Assembly: GCF_902506505.1 (NCBI RefSeq)
Contig: NZ_LR733406.1
Span: forward strand, 2,256,117-2,320,116
Source: Pseudomonas sp. 8AS
GTDB taxonomy: Bacteria; Pseudomonadota; Gammaproteobacteria; Pseudomonadales; Pseudomonadaceae
Reading direction: 5' to 3'
Length of the DNA stretch: 64,000 nucleotides
Below the pieces are notes generated by a model that was not told where the DNA came from, made no database searches, and saw nothing but the letters and a program-made list of their open reading frames with translations. Made by a program: the position numbers and the translations under genes. Positions within the stretch are counted from its first letter, which is position 1. Each line of letters begins with the position of its first letter. This document shows, one piece after another, positions 18,032 to 27,313 of this stretch.

Positions 18032-18706
18032 GTGTGGGAACTGGTCAAAGCGGGCGGCTGGATGATGCTGCCGATCATTCTGTGTTCCATCGCAGCTGCA
18101 GGCATCATCGCCGAACGCCTGTGGACCCTGCGGCCCAGCCGCATCACTCCGCCCCATCTGCTGGGCCAGGTGTGGCGCTGGATCAAGGAAAAAAAGCTCA
18201 ACAACGAGAAGCTCAAGGAACTGCGCGCCAACTCCCCGCTGGGGCAGATCCTCGCCGCCGGCCTGGCCAACTCCAAGCATGGTCGCGAGATCATGAAGGA
18301 GTGCATCGAGGAAGCCGCCGCCCGTGTCATCCATGAGCTGGAACGCTATCTGAACGCCCTCGGCACCATCGCCGGCATCGCTCCGCTGCTCGGTCTGCTG
18401 GGTACCGTACTAGGCATGATCGACATTTTCAGTGCCTTCATCGGCAACAGCACGGCGAATGCCTCGGTGCTCGCCGGCGGTATCTCCAAGGCGCTGATCA
18501 CCACCGCAGCCGGCCTGATGGTGGCGATCCCGGCGCTGTTCTTCCACCGTTTCCTGCAGCGCCGGGTCGACGAACTGGTGGTGGGCATGGAGCAGGAAGC
18601 GATCAAGCTGGTGGAAGTGGTGCAAGGCGATCGTGATGTCGATCTGGCCGATATGCCCGCTCCCGTAGCCAAGGCGGAAACCCGCAAAGAGGGCAGGAAG
18701 GCGTGA
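18032..18706 (+). CDS. exbB: ExbB/TolQ/MotA-family proton channel subunit
   Basis: 224 residues, inner membrane. Three hydrophobic segments are seen: about 10-28, 107-130 (GTIAGIAPLLGLLGTVLGMI) and 148-170 (ISKALITTAAGLMVAIPALFF), the layout of ExbB/TolQ. With ExbD it converts proton flow to mechanical work for TonB-like partners. A GTG start at 18032 is used, preceded by GAGGGGGA; the frame from 17999 has no ribosome site. The stop overlaps exbD by four bases. No tonB is next to it, so the partner is unknown; in Pseudomonas this ExbBD pair heads an LPS/peptidoglycan operon, as here. Confidence 0.9.
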   Translation: MWELVKAGGWMMLPIILCSIAAAGIIAERLWTLRPSRITPPHLLGQVWRWIKEKKLNNEKLKELRANSPLGQILAAGLANSKHGREIMKECIEEAAARVIHELERYLNALGTIAGIAPLLGLLGTVLGMIDIFSAFIGNSTANASVLAGGISKALITTAAGLMVAIPALFFHRFLQRRVDELVVGMEQEAIKLVEVVQGDRDVDLADMPAPVAKAETRKEGRKA

Positions 18707-19134
18707 AGTTCCGGCGCAAACCGCGGGAGAACGTCGAGATCAACCTGGCCTCGTTGATCGACGTGGTGTTCATCCTGCTGCTGTTCTTCGTGGTCACCAC
18801 CACTTTCACCCGCGAGACCCAGCTCAAGGTCGATCTGCCGGAAGCGGCCAGCGGCACGCCGCCGGAAGACACCGCGCTGAAGCAGATGGAAGTCCTGATC
18901 GGCGCCGACGGCAGCTACTCGCTGAATGGCCAGGCCCTGCTGAAAAGCGACCTGGAAAGCCTGATGGCGGCCCTGGGCAAGGAATCCGCCGGTGACAACA
19001 GCCTGCCGCTGGTGATCAGCGCCGATGCGCAGACGCCGCACCAGGCGGTGATCACCGCCATGGATGCCGCCGGCAAGCTGGGCTTTGCCCACCTGCGCAT
19101 CACCACGGTCGAGGCCGAAGCGGCAAAGCCCTGA
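18703..19134 (+). CDS. exbD: ExbD/TolR-family protein
   Basis: 143 residues with a short basic cytoplasmic tail, one membrane helix carrying the essential aspartate Asp20 ([20 protein letters not shown]) and a periplasmic domain. GTG start at 18703 inside the end of exbB (GTGA overlap), and its stop overlaps the ATG of lpxK (TGATG). The three genes are therefore translationally coupled. Confidence 0.92.
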   Translation: MKFRRKPRENVEINLASLIDVVFILLLFFVVTTTFTRETQLKVDLPEAASGTPPEDTALKQMEVLIGADGSYSLNGQALLKSDLESLMAALGKESAGDNSLPLVISADAQTPHQAVITAMDAAGKLGFAHLRITTVEAEAAKP

Positions 19135-20138
19135 TGGCGCTTTCCGATCGCCTGCTCGACGCCTGGTACCGTGGTCATCCGCTGCTGACCCTGCTGCGCC
19201 CGCTGGAGTGGCTGTACCGGCGGGTGGTGCAGGGCAAGCGCCAGGCGTTCGTCGCCGGCCGTGGCGAGATCTATCGCGCGCCGGTGCCGATCGTCGTGGT
19301 CGGCAATATCACCGTCGGCGGCACCGGCAAGACTCCTTTGATTCTCTGGCTGATCGAGCACTGCCGCCGTCACGGTCTGCGCGTCGGCGTGGTCAGTCGT
19401 GGCTACGGCGCCCAGCCGCCGCAGTTGCCCTGGCGGGTGCGCGCGGAGCAATCGGCAGCCGAGGCGGGCGACGAGCCGCTGCTGCTGGTGCAGCGCAGCG
19501 GCGTGCCGCTGGTGATCGACCCGCAGCGCTCGCGCGCCGTGCAGGCGCTGCTGGAGCAGGAGGCGCTGGATCTGATCCTGTGCGACGACGGTCTGCAGCA
19601 CTACCGCCTGGCCCGTGACCTGGAACTGGTGCTGATCGATGCCGCCCGGGGCCTGGGCAATCGCCGCTGTTTGCCGGCCGGGCCGCTGCGCGAGCCGGTC
19701 GAGCGCCTGGCCGGGGTGGATGCCGTGCTGTTCAATGGCGCCAGCGCTGATAGCGAGCAGGGTTATGCCTTCTGTCTGCAGCCGACTGCCCTGGTCAACC
19801 TTCGCAGCGGCGCGCGCGTCGCGCTCGATCATTTCCCGTCCGGCCAGGCCATGCATGCGGTGGCCGGCATCGGTAATCCGCAGCGTTTCTTCAGCACCCT
19901 CGAGGCGTTAAACTGGCGGCCAATCGCCCATGCCTTCGCCGACCACGCCAGTTACAGCCCGCAGTTGCTCTGCTTCAGCCCGCCACTGCCGCTGCTGATG
20001 ACCGAGAAGGATGCGGTGAAATGCCGGGCCTTTGCCGCCGATGACTGGTGGTACCTGGCGGTGGATGCCGTACCGTCGGAGGCGTTCGTCGCCTGGCTGG
20101 ATGACGAGCTGAGCCGCCTGGTGCCGCTCAAGCGCTGA
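19134..20138 (+). CDS. lpxK: Tetraacyldisaccharide 4'-kinase
   Basis: 334 residues. LpxK phosphorylates the tetraacyl disaccharide to lipid IVA at the inner membrane, the sixth step of lipid A synthesis. An N-terminal amphipathic or membrane helix ([16 protein letters not shown]) precedes the Walker A sequence [12 protein letters not shown] (58-68). Also seen are [24 protein letters not shown] and [16 protein letters not shown], with the catalytic aspartates of the DDGLQH motif. Length is typical. It lies within the exbB-exbD-lpxK-kdsB-murB operon, uniting envelope precursor enzymes. Confidence 0.96.
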   Translation: MALSDRLLDAWYRGHPLLTLLRPLEWLYRRVVQGKRQAFVAGRGEIYRAPVPIVVVGNITVGGTGKTPLILWLIEHCRRHGLRVGVVSRGYGAQPPQLPWRVRAEQSAAEAGDEPLLLVQRSGVPLVIDPQRSRAVQALLEQEALDLILCDDGLQHYRLARDLELVLIDAARGLGNRRCLPAGPLREPVERLAGVDAVLFNGASADSEQGYAFCLQPTALVNLRSGARVALDHFPSGQAMHAVAGIGNPQRFFSTLEALNWRPIAHAFADHASYSPQLLCFSPPLPLLMTEKDAVKCRAFAADDWWYLAVDAVPSEAFVAWLDDELSRLVPLKR

Positions 20139-20177
20139 CTCTTTCTGCTGTTTTCACTCTTTCCAAGGACACCTCCC

Positions 20178-20363
20178 ATGGACCCCAAACTGCTCGATAT
20201 CCTGGCCTGCCCGGTCTGCAAGGGCCCGCTGCAACTGAGCGAAGACAAGACCGAACTGATCAGCAAGGGCGCCGGCCTGGCTTACCCGATTCGCGACGGC
20301 ATCCCGGTGATGCTGGAAAGCGAGGCCCGTACCCTCAACGTCGACGAGCGCCTGGACAAGTAA
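20178..20363 (+). CDS. Trm112-like zinc-ribbon protein
   Basis: 61 residues of the Trm112/YcaR family: [18 protein letters not shown], with C11-x2-C14, then [12 protein letters not shown]. Only one cysteine pair is present, as usual in this bacterial group. It sits between lpxK and kdsB, its stop codon touching the kdsB start, exactly as in other gammaproteobacteria. Partners are not proven; an adaptor role for an enzyme of the same operon is possible. Confidence 0.88.
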   Translation: MDPKLLDILACPVCKGPLQLSEDKTELISKGAGLAYPIRDGIPVMLESEARTLNVDERLDK

Positions 20364-21128
20364 ATGACTGCCGCCTTTATCGTTGTCATCCCTGCACGAT
20401 TTTCCTCCAGTCGCCTGCCGGGCAAGCCGCTGCAGGACATTGCCGGCAAGCCGATGGTCCAGCATGTCTGGGAACAGGCGAAGAAGAGCAGCGCGGCGCG
20501 GGTGGTAGTGGCCACCGACGATGCACGCATCTTCGAGGTCTGCCAGGGGTTCGGCGCCGAGGTGCTGATGACCGATGCCGCGCACAACTCCGGCACCGAC
20601 CGCCTGGCCGAAGTGGCGACCCAGCTGGGCCTGGCTTCTGATGCCATCGTGGTCAACGTGCAGGGCGACGAGCCGCTGATCCCGCCGAGCATCATCGATC
20701 AGGTGGCCGCCAACCTGGCCGCCAACCCGCAGGCGGGCATCGCCACCCTGGCCGAGCCGATCGAGGATGTGCAGGCGCTGTTCAATCCCAACGTGGTCAA
20801 GGTGGTCGCCGACAAGAGCGGCCTGGCCCTGACCTTCAGCCGCGCGCCGCTGGCCTGGGCCCGCGATGCCTTCGCCAAGAGCCGTGACCAGCTGCCGGCT
20901 GGCGTGCCCTATCGGCGCCATATCGGCATCTACGCCTACCGCGCCGGTTTCCTGCATGACTTCGTGGCCTGGGGCCCGTGCTGGCTGGAAGACACCGAGT
21001 GCCTGGAGCAGCTGCGCGCCCTCTGGCACGGCGTGCGTATCCATGTTGCCGATGCTCTGGAAGCGCCGCCGGCCGGGGTCGATACCCCGGAAGACCTGGA
21101 GCGGGTACGCCGTCTGCTGGGGGCCTGA
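20364..21128 (+). CDS. kdsB: 3-deoxy-manno-octulosonate cytidylyltransferase
   Basis: 254 residues. It activates Kdo with CTP to CMP-Kdo for the LPS inner core. Diagnostic blocks are [24 protein letters not shown] (nucleotide-binding), [32 protein letters not shown] and [14 protein letters not shown]. The stop shares a base with the start of the phosphatase gene. Cytoplasmic. Confidence 0.97.
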   Translation: MTAAFIVVIPARFSSSRLPGKPLQDIAGKPMVQHVWEQAKKSSAARVVVATDDARIFEVCQGFGAEVLMTDAAHNSGTDRLAEVATQLGLASDAIVVNVQGDEPLIPPSIIDQVAANLAANPQAGIATLAEPIEDVQALFNPNVVKVVADKSGLALTFSRAPLAWARDAFAKSRDQLPAGVPYRRHIGIYAYRAGFLHDFVAWGPCWLEDTECLEQLRALWHGVRIHVADALEAPPAGVDTPEDLERVRRLLGA

Positions 21129-21592
21129 TGAAGGTTCTGTTCGTCTGCCTGGGCAATATCTGCCGTTCCCCGACCGCCGAAGGCGTTTTCCGCCAGCGCC
21201 TGCAGGCGGCCGGCTTGGCCGAGCGGGTGCAGGTGGACTCCGCCGGCACCGGTGACTGGCATGTCGGCAAGGCACCGGACCAGCGCACCCGCCTGGCCGC
21301 CCAGCGCCGTGGCTATGACCTGGCGCCGCTGCGCGCACGCCAGGTGGCGCTCGAGGACTTCCAGCGCTTCGACCTGATCCTGGCGATGGATCACAGCAAC
21401 CTCCAGCATCTTCAGGCACTGCGCCCCGGGGCTGCGTCGGCTGAGCTGGACCTGTTCCTGCGTCGCTACCAGCTGGCCCTGGATGAAGTGCCGGACCCTT
21501 ATTATGGTGGTGACGACGGCTTCGAACAGGTGCTCGACCTGATCGAGCAGGCCAGCGATGCCCTGCTCGATGAAATCAGGGGGCGCTTGTGA
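21128..21592 (+). CDS. Low-molecular-weight protein-tyrosine phosphatase
   Basis: 154 residues with the complete LMW-PTP active site: the CX5R-S loop VC7LGNICR13S near the N-terminus and the acid loop DPYYGG. Cytoplasmic; such enzymes dephosphorylate tyrosine kinases of exopolysaccharide systems or small arginine- or tyrosine-phosphorylated targets. No kinase is encoded nearby. ATG 21128 overlaps the kdsB stop, and the gene overlaps murB by four bases. Its constant place between kdsB and murB suggests a role in envelope control, inferred from context. Confidence 0.9.
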   Translation: MKVLFVCLGNICRSPTAEGVFRQRLQAAGLAERVQVDSAGTGDWHVGKAPDQRTRLAAQRRGYDLAPLRARQVALEDFQRFDLILAMDHSNLQHLQALRPGAASAELDLFLRRYQLALDEVPDPYYGGDDGFEQVLDLIEQASDALLDEIRGRL

Positions 21593-22608
21593 GTCTGCAA
21601 CTGCACGAAAACCTCTCGCTCAAGCCCTTCAACACCTTCGGCGTCGATGTGCCGGCACGCCTGTTTGCCGAGGCCCGCGATGACCAGCAGGTGCGCGAGG
21701 CGCTGGCCCTGGCCGCGCAGCGCAAGCTGCCGCTGCTGGTGATCGGCGGCGGCAGCAACCTGTTGCTGACCGGCGCTGTCGACGCCCTGGTGCTGCGCAT
21801 GGCCAGTCGCGGCCTGCGCATCCTCAGCGATGACGGCGAGCGTGTGGTGGTCGAGGCCGAGGCCGGTGAACCCTGGCATCCCTTCGTGCAGTGGAGCCTG
21901 GCGCAGGGCCTGGCCGGTCTGGAAAACCTCAGCCTGATCCCCGGCACGGTCGGTGCGGCGCCGATGCAGAACATCGGTGCCTACGGCGTGGAAATCAAGG
22001 ATGTGTTCGCCGGCCTTACCGCCCTGGATCGCCAGAGCGGCGAGCTGCGCGAATTCACTTTGGAGGAGTGCGCCTTCGCCTATCGTGACAGCCTGTTCAA
22101 GCAGCAGCCGGGGCGCTGGTTGATCCTGCGGGTGCGTTTCGCCCTCAGCCGCAAGACCACGCTGCACCTGGATTACGGTCCGGTGCGCCAGCGCCTGCAG
22201 GCCGAAGGCATCGAGCAGCCGACGGCCAGCGATGTCAGTCGCGCCATCTGCGCCATTCGCAGCGAAAAACTGCCGGACCCGGCGCTGCTGGGCAATGCCG
22301 GCAGCTTCTTCAAGAACCCGCTGGTGCCGGCCGAACTGGCCGAGCGTATCCGTGCCGAGCAGGCCGATCTGGTCAGCTATCCGGCGGCTGATGGCCAGGT
22401 CAAGCTGGCGGCCGGCTGGCTGATTGAGCGGGCGGGGTGGAAGGGTTTTCGTGAGGGCGACGCCGGCGTGCATCGTCTGCAGGCGCTGGTGCTGGTCAAC
22501 TACGGCGCGGCCACGGGTGCGCAGTTGCTGGCTCTGGCGCGGCGTATTCAGGCGGACATCCTGGCGCGCTTTGGCGTAGAGCTGGAAATCGAGCCGAACA
22601 TCCTCTGA
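21589..22608 (+). CDS. murB: UDP-N-acetylenolpyruvoylglucosamine reductase
   Basis: 339 residues. MurB reduces UDP-GlcNAc-enolpyruvate to UDP-MurNAc with NADPH and FAD, an early peptidoglycan step. FAD-binding blocks LLVIGGGSNLLL and GLENLSLIPGTVGAAPMQNIGAYG and the proton-donating serine block GNAGSFFKNP are present, and the length fits type I MurB. It starts at GTG 21589 inside the end of the phosphatase gene. It is the last gene of the envelope operon. Confidence 0.97.
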   Translation: MSLQLHENLSLKPFNTFGVDVPARLFAEARDDQQVREALALAAQRKLPLLVIGGGSNLLLTGAVDALVLRMASRGLRILSDDGERVVVEAEAGEPWHPFVQWSLAQGLAGLENLSLIPGTVGAAPMQNIGAYGVEIKDVFAGLTALDRQSGELREFTLEECAFAYRDSLFKQQPGRWLILRVRFALSRKTTLHLDYGPVRQRLQAEGIEQPTASDVSRAICAIRSEKLPDPALLGNAGSFFKNPLVPAELAERIRAEQADLVSYPAADGQVKLAAGWLIERAGWKGFREGDAGVHRLQALVLVNYGAATGAQLLALARRIQADILARFGVELEIEPNIL

Positions 22609-22628
22609 GCAGGGCTTGTTTCTGTATG

Positions 22629-22672
22629 GGCGGTTTCAGCCGCGAATTTCGCGGAGAAATCCTACAAACATG
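22629..22672. repeat. REP-like element downstream of murB
   Basis: CGGTTTCAGCCGCGAATTTCGCGG followed by AGAAATCCTAC has the inner GCCGCGA / TCGCGG symmetry of Pseudomonas REP sequences and differs from the pair at 10084-10152 in its outer arm. Confidence 0.45.
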
Positions 22673-22722
22673 AGAGTCTCTGATGGGGGCACCATGCTGC
22701 ACGCTATTGGTGTGTGGCCAAC

Positions 22723-22753
22723 GAAAACGCCCCGCTTAGTGCGGGGCGTTTTC
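22723..22753. terminator. Bidirectional terminator between murB and the SPFH gene
   Basis: A perfect 13-bp stem, GAAAACGCCCCGC / GCGGGGCGTTTTC, with loop TTAGT. T-runs on both sides serve the converging genes. Confidence 0.9.
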
Positions 22754-22768
22754 ATTTCTGTCTGAAGC

Positions 22769-24121
22769 TTATTCCTTGACCTTCATGTCCAGCGACAGGT
22801 CGCGGGCGGCCTTGGTGGCGAGGATGCCCATCAGCTGGCCGATCTCGTCCTGGCGGCTGGCGCCGGCGCCAGTGCCCGAGCCACCCATCATCACGCCGGG
22901 TACCGGCGCCTGGGCGGCCGCTTCGGCCCACACCTTGTTGATCGAGATCAGCGCATCCAGCTTCGGCTGCAGGGCACCGTCCGCCTCGATCACCGCCTTG
23001 CGGGCATAGGCTTCGGCGTCGGCGGTGATCTTGGTGGCGTCGGCGGTAATCGCCGCCTTGTCGCGCAGCAGCTCGGCGGTCTGCTTCTCGATCTCGGCGC
23101 GGCCTTTCTCGCGCTCGGCGTTGATCCGCGCCAGTTGCTTCTCGGTCTCGGCCTGAGTGGTGCGCTCGATCTGGTCGCGCAGGGTTTCCTGGCGGCGGGC
23201 TTCCACTTCCTTCTCGCCGCGGGCGGTGACCAGCAGCTTCTCTTCTTCTTCCTTCAGGCGGTTCTGCCGGGCCACGGCCAGCTCGGCCAGGGCTTGCTGG
23301 ACCTTGACCATGCGCTGCTTGTACTGCGGATTGGGGTCGACGTTGGTGATGCGCGCCTCGACCACTTCCACCCCGTACTTGCGGAACTGCTGCTGCTTGC
23401 GTACCGGGATGCCCTTGTTGTCCATGACCTTCTCGGTGACGAACTGGCTGGCGTTGTTGTCGCCGAAGCTGCCCTGCTCGGTGCCGGATTGGAGGATGGC
23501 GGTCTGGCTCGGCTGGTGGCCGCGCGGGCCGCGCACTTCCTTGCGCTTGATCAGGTACAGGCCGTCGTTGAGCTGGTTCTCGAACTCGGCGGCGAACTCG
23601 CTGCGCGCGCCGGCGTAGAAGTCGTCGGCGCTCATCAGCGAGGCGGTGGCCTGCAGGGTTTCCTTGATGGCCGGTACCAGGGCGGTCTTGATGAAGTTTT
23701 CCGGGTTGCGGTATTCCTGGGCGATCTTCAGGAACTGCTCGCCGGCCGGCAGGCGGAAGCGCGCCGAGGACTCGACCTTGGCGTCGACGTTGCCGAGAAA
23801 GACGATGGGGAAGGCTTCGATGGTGGCGCCGAGCGAGTCGTTGTCGCTGTTGTCGTTGATCTCCAGCGCTTCGGTGAGCACCGACTGCACGCTGAGGGCC
23901 TTCTTCCACGGGGTGGCGCGGCCGAACCACTTGGTCGCGTAGCCGACATCGTCGACCACTTTTTCCTCGCCGAAGATGGTCCGCACGTGGGTGGCGAAGC
24001 CGGCCTCGTTATAGAAGAACACCCCGTTGAAGGTGGCGAAGCCGATGGCGGCGACCAGCACAGGCAGGCCGACGTACTTGATGAGGGAGAGTTTCGAGGG
24101 GGCTCCGTTGGAGATTTCCAT
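22769..24121 (-). CDS. SPFH/Band 7 domain protein
   Basis: 450 residues. A hydrophobic N-terminal segment (about 12-36, YVGLPVLVAAIGFATFNGVFFY) anchors an SPFH-type domain at about 40-240, containing the block KYGVEVVEARITNVDPNPQYKQRM. A long charged coiled-coil (about 250-375, rich in E, R, A, K, with AEREKGRAEIEKQTAELLRD) and a Gly/Ala-rich tail with GGSGTGAGA complete it. The architecture resembles prohibitin/HflK-type scaffold proteins, but no partner such as HflC, NfeD or an AAA protease is nearby. In P. aeruginosa I would expect rne opposite murB, so its position here is unusual. Function unknown. Confidence 0.8.
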   Translation of the reverse strand: MEISNGAPSKLSLIKYVGLPVLVAAIGFATFNGVFFYNEAGFATHVRTIFGEEKVVDDVGYATKWFGRATPWKKALSVQSVLTEALEINDNSDNDSLGATIEAFPIVFLGNVDAKVESSARFRLPAGEQFLKIAQEYRNPENFIKTALVPAIKETLQATASLMSADDFYAGARSEFAAEFENQLNDGLYLIKRKEVRGPRGHQPSQTAILQSGTEQGSFGDNNASQFVTEKVMDNKGIPVRKQQQFRKYGVEVVEARITNVDPNPQYKQRMVKVQQALAELAVARQNRLKEEEEKLLVTARGEKEVEARRQETLRDQIERTTQAETEKQLARINAEREKGRAEIEKQTAELLRDKAAITADATKITADAEAYARKAVIEADGALQPKLDALISINKVWAEAAAQAPVPGVMMGGSGTGAGASRQDEIGQLMGILATKAARDLSLDMKVKE

Positions 24122-24222
24122 GATCTGTCCTTGACTGCGGGAAAAGAGCGCGAATGCTGCTGAGCCGGCGTGGGGCCGTCAAGTGGCGGCTGGCCGCTAT
24201 GTGCTGCGCCTCGCGCCGATTG

Positions 24223-24945
24223 CTAGGCGAGCGGGAAGGGCGCCTGCCGGTAGCCGCTGGTGTCGACCTGCAGGGCCCAGCCCTGTTTGTCCCAGTCGCC
24301 GAGGACGATGCGCCGGGCGGCCTGGCCATCGACCTGCAGTTCATGCACGGCCGGGCGATGGGTGTGGCCGTGGATCAGGGTGCGCACGCCATGCTCGGCC
24401 ATGATCCGTGGCACTTCGTCCGGGGTCACGTCGACGATCTCGCTGGCCTTCATGCTGGTCTGCGCGCGGCTTTCGCTGCGCAGCTTGCGTGCCAGCTTGT
24501 GGCGGGTGGCCAGCGGCAGGTGGCGCAGGATGAACAGCGTCAGCGGGTGGCGCAGCCAGCGGCGCAGCTTCATGTAGGCCGCATCCTGGGTGCATAGGCT
24601 GTCGCCGTGCATCAGCAGCACCGGCTCGCCGTTGAAACGCACCACGCTGGGATCTTGCAGCAGGGTACAGCCGGCTTCGCGGCAAAAGGCCTTGCCGATC
24701 AGGAAGTCGCGGTTGCCATGCATGAGGAAAATTTGCGTACCGCTGTCGCGCAGCTGGCGCAGAGCACGGGCGATCTCGTGCTGGAAGGGTGTCATGCCGT
24801 CGTCGCCGATCCATACCTCGAAGAAGTCGCCGAGGATGTACAGGGCTTCGGCCGCACGGGCACGGGTCTGCAAGAAATGTAGAAACGCCCGGCTCAGGTC
24901 CGGGCGTTGTTCTTCCAGGTGCAGATCGGAGATCAGCAGGATCAT
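24223..24945 (-). CDS. lpxH: UDP-2,3-diacylglucosamine diphosphatase
   Basis: 240 residues. This Mn-dependent calcineurin-like phosphoesterase cleaves UDP-2,3-diacylglucosamine to lipid X plus UMP at the inner membrane. The five metallophosphoesterase blocks are visible: SDLHL (Asp7, His9), [27 protein letters not shown] and IHGHTHRP. It lies four bases after ppiB on the same strand, so the two are co-transcribed. It complements lpxK in the upstream envelope operon. Confidence 0.95.
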   Translation of the reverse strand: MILLISDLHLEEQRPDLSRAFLHFLQTRARAAEALYILGDFFEVWIGDDGMTPFQHEIARALRQLRDSGTQIFLMHGNRDFLIGKAFCREAGCTLLQDPSVVRFNGEPVLLMHGDSLCTQDAAYMKLRRWLRHPLTLFILRHLPLATRHKLARKLRSESRAQTSMKASEIVDVTPDEVPRIMAEHGVRTLIHGHTHRPAVHELQVDGQAARRIVLGDWDKQGWALQVDTSGYRQAPFPLA

Positions 24946-24949
24946 CGAC

Positions 24950-25444
24950 TTACTCGACGATTTCGGCCTTCTCGATGATCACGTCGTCCACCGGCACGTC
25001 CTGGTGGCCGGCCTTCATGGTGGTGGCCACGCCTTTGATCTTGTTGACCACGTCCATGCCTTCGACCACTTCGCCAAACACGGCGTAGCCCCAGCCCTGG
25101 ACGGTCGGCGCGCTGTGGTTGAGGAAGCTGTTGTCGGCGACGTTGATGAAGAACTGCGCGGAGGCCGAGTGCGGCTCCATGGTGCGGGCCATGGCCACGG
25201 TGCCGACCTTGTTGGCCACGCCGTTGTTGGCTTCGTTCTTGATCGGTGCGCGGGTCGGCTTCTGCTTCATGCCCGGCTCGAAACCGCCGCCCTGGATCAT
25301 GAAGTTGCTGATCACGCGGTGGAAGACGGTGCCGTCGTAATGACCGCTCTTCACATATTCCTTGAAGTTGGCCACGGTTTCCGGGGCCTTGTCTTCGAAG
25401 AGTTCCAGGGTGATGACGCCGTGGTTGGTGTGCAGCTTGATCAT
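24950..25444 (-). CDS. ppiB: Peptidyl-prolyl cis-trans isomerase B (cyclophilin)
   Basis: 164 residues, cytoplasmic cyclophilin (no signal peptide). Catalytic blocks [18 protein letters not shown] and [18 protein letters not shown] are intact. ATG 25444 opens [16 protein letters not shown]; a longer frame to 25522 lacks homology. It is divergent from glnS with a 201-bp gap and followed by lpxH. Confidence 0.95.
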   Translation of the reverse strand: MIKLHTNHGVITLELFEDKAPETVANFKEYVKSGHYDGTVFHRVISNFMIQGGGFEPGMKQKPTRAPIKNEANNGVANKVGTVAMARTMEPHSASAQFFINVADNSFLNHSAPTVQGWGYAVFGEVVEGMDVVNKIKGVATTMKAGHQDVPVDDVIIEKAEIVE

Positions 25445-25571
25445 GGGATTCACTCTCGAGTTACGGGCAAAGCGGCTGATGTGGCGCGGCAGCGGGGCAG
25501 GCAGGGCCTGTTTTCGTGCCATATGCTCACGCCCGGTCGCTTTGCGGCTGTCAGGGGGTTGACGGGTTGGG

Positions 25572-25586
25572 TATCATACGGGCTTT
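25572..25586. promoter_or_regulatory. Probable promoter core between ppiB and glnS
   Basis: TATCATACGGGCTTT contains a -10-like TATCAT for glnS; read leftward it gives TATGAT for ppiB. No convincing -35 box is seen for either direction. The same 15-mer occurs at 30654-30668 before the helicase gene. Confidence 0.35.
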
Positions 25587-25645
25587 GTTTTGACCGGCCT
25601 ACTGTCTCGCCGCATCTGGCCGCGCACCTGACTCTCAAGGACATC

Positions 25646-27313
25646 ATGAGCAAGCCCATCGTCGAAAAAGCCGCCAACTTCCTGCTGCCCATCGTCCAGG
25701 CCGACCTGGACAGCGGCAAGCACGCCAAGATCATCACGCGCTTCCCGCCGGAGCCCAACGGCTACCTGCATATCGGCCATGCCAAGTCGATCTGCCTGAA
25801 CTTCGGTCTGGCCCAGGCGTTCGGCGGCGAGTGCAACCTGCGTTTCGACGACACCAACCCGGCCAAGGAAGACCAGGAATACATCGACGCGATCAAGAGC
25901 GATGTCGAGTGGCTGGGTTTCAAATGGGCCGGCGAGGAGCGCTATGCCTCCAACTATTTCGACCAGCTGCACGCCTGGGCCATCGAGCTGATCAAGGCCG
26001 GCAAGGCCTTCGTCTGCGACCTGAATGCCGAGGAAATGCGCGCCTACCGTGGCAGCCTGACCGAACCGGGCAAGAACAGCCCGTTCCGCGAGCGCTCGAT
26101 GGAAGAGAACCTCGATCTGTTCGCCCGCATGAAGGCCGGCGAGTTCGCCGATGGTGCCCGTTCGCTGCGCGCCAAGATCGACATGGCCTCGCCGAACATC
26201 AACCTGCGCGACCCGATCCTCTACCGCATCCGCCACGCCCATCACCACCAGACCGGCGACAAGTGGTGCATCTACCCGAGCTACGACTTCACCCACGGCC
26301 AGTCGGACGCCATCGAGGGCATCACCCACTCCATCTGCACCCTGGAGTTCGAAGACCACCGCCCGCTGTACGAGTGGTTCCTCGAACAACTGCCGGTGCC
26401 GGCGCAGCCGCGCCAGTACGAATTCGCCCGGCTCAACCTGAACTACACCATCACCAGCAAGCGCAAGCTCAAGCAACTGGTCGATGAAAACCACGTCAAT
26501 GGCTGGGACGATCCGCGCATGTCGACCCTGTCCGGCTTCCGTCGCCGCGGCTACACGCCGGCGTCGATCCGCAACTTCTGCGACATGATCGGCGTCAACC
26601 GCGCCGGCGGCGTGGTCGATGTGGGCATGCTGGAATTCGCCATCCGTGACGACCTCGATGCCAACGCTGCGCGCGCCATGTGCGTGCTCAAGCCGCTCAA
26701 GGTGGTGATCAGCAACTATCCAGAAGGCCAGGTCGAGAACCTCGAACTGCCGCGCCATCCCAAGCAGGACATGGGGGTGCGCGTGCTGCCGTTCAGCCGC
26801 GAGATCTACATCGACGCCAGCGACTTCGAAGAAACCCCGCCGGATGGCTTCAAGCGCCTGATCCCGGGTGGCGAAGTGCGCCTGCGTGGCAGCTACGTGA
26901 TCCGTGCCGATGAGGCGATCAAGGATGCCGCCGGCAACATCATCGAGCTGCGCTGCTCCTATGACGAAAACACCCTGGGCAAGAACCCCGAGGGCCGCAA
27001 GGTCAAGGGCGTGATCCACTGGGTGCCCGCCGCCGAAAGCGTCGAGTGCGAAGTGCGCCTGTACGACCGCCTGTTCCGCTCCGCCAACCCGGAGAAGGAC
27101 GAGGAGGGCGGCAGCTTCCTCGACAACATCAACCCGGATTCGCTGGTGGTGCTCACCGGCTGCCGCGCCGAGCCGTCGCTGGGCAACGCCGCGCCGGAAG
27201 AGCGCTTCCAGTTCGAGCGCGAAGGCTACTTCGTCGCCGACCTGAAGGACTCCAAGCCGGGTAAACCGGTGTTCAACCGTACCGTCACCCTGCGCGACTC
27301 CTGGGGTTCGTAA
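25646..27313 (+). CDS. glnS: Glutamine--tRNA ligase
   Basis: 555 residues, class I synthetase. HIGH is seen as [13 protein letters not shown] (His42-His45) and the KMSKS site as ITSKRKL. The C-terminal anticodon-binding beta-barrels include [21 protein letters not shown]. The true start is ATG 25646 ([12 protein letters not shown]); the frame is open far upstream through the ppiB-lpxH region without meaning. It ends immediately before cysS (TAA-ATG), so both synthetases form one operon. Confidence 0.98.
   Translation: MSKPIVEKAANFLLPIVQADLDSGKHAKIITRFPPEPNGYLHIGHAKSICLNFGLAQAFGGECNLRFDDTNPAKEDQEYIDAIKSDVEWLGFKWAGEERYASNYFDQLHAWAIELIKAGKAFVCDLNAEEMRAYRGSLTEPGKNSPFRERSMEENLDLFARMKAGEFADGARSLRAKIDMASPNINLRDPILYRIRHAHHHQTGDKWCIYPSYDFTHGQSDAIEGITHSICTLEFEDHRPLYEWFLEQLPVPAQPRQYEFARLNLNYTITSKRKLKQLVDENHVNGWDDPRMSTLSGFRRRGYTPASIRNFCDMIGVNRAGGVVDVGMLEFAIRDDLDANAARAMCVLKPLKVVISNYPEGQVENLELPRHPKQDMGVRVLPFSREIYIDASDFEETPPDGFKRLIPGGEVRLRGSYVIRADEAIKDAAGNIIELRCSYDENTLGKNPEGRKVKGVIHWVPAAESVECEVRLYDRLFRSANPEKDEEGGSFLDNINPDSLVVLTGCRAEPSLGNAAPEERFQFEREGYFVADLKDSKPGKPVFNRTVTLRDSWGS

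Noticed and set aside
18032..19134. MotAB or TolQR identity for the ExbBD-like pair
   Set aside because: No peptidoglycan-binding OmpA domain as in MotB, and no tolA/tolB neighbours; position before lpxK fits the ExbBD2 type.
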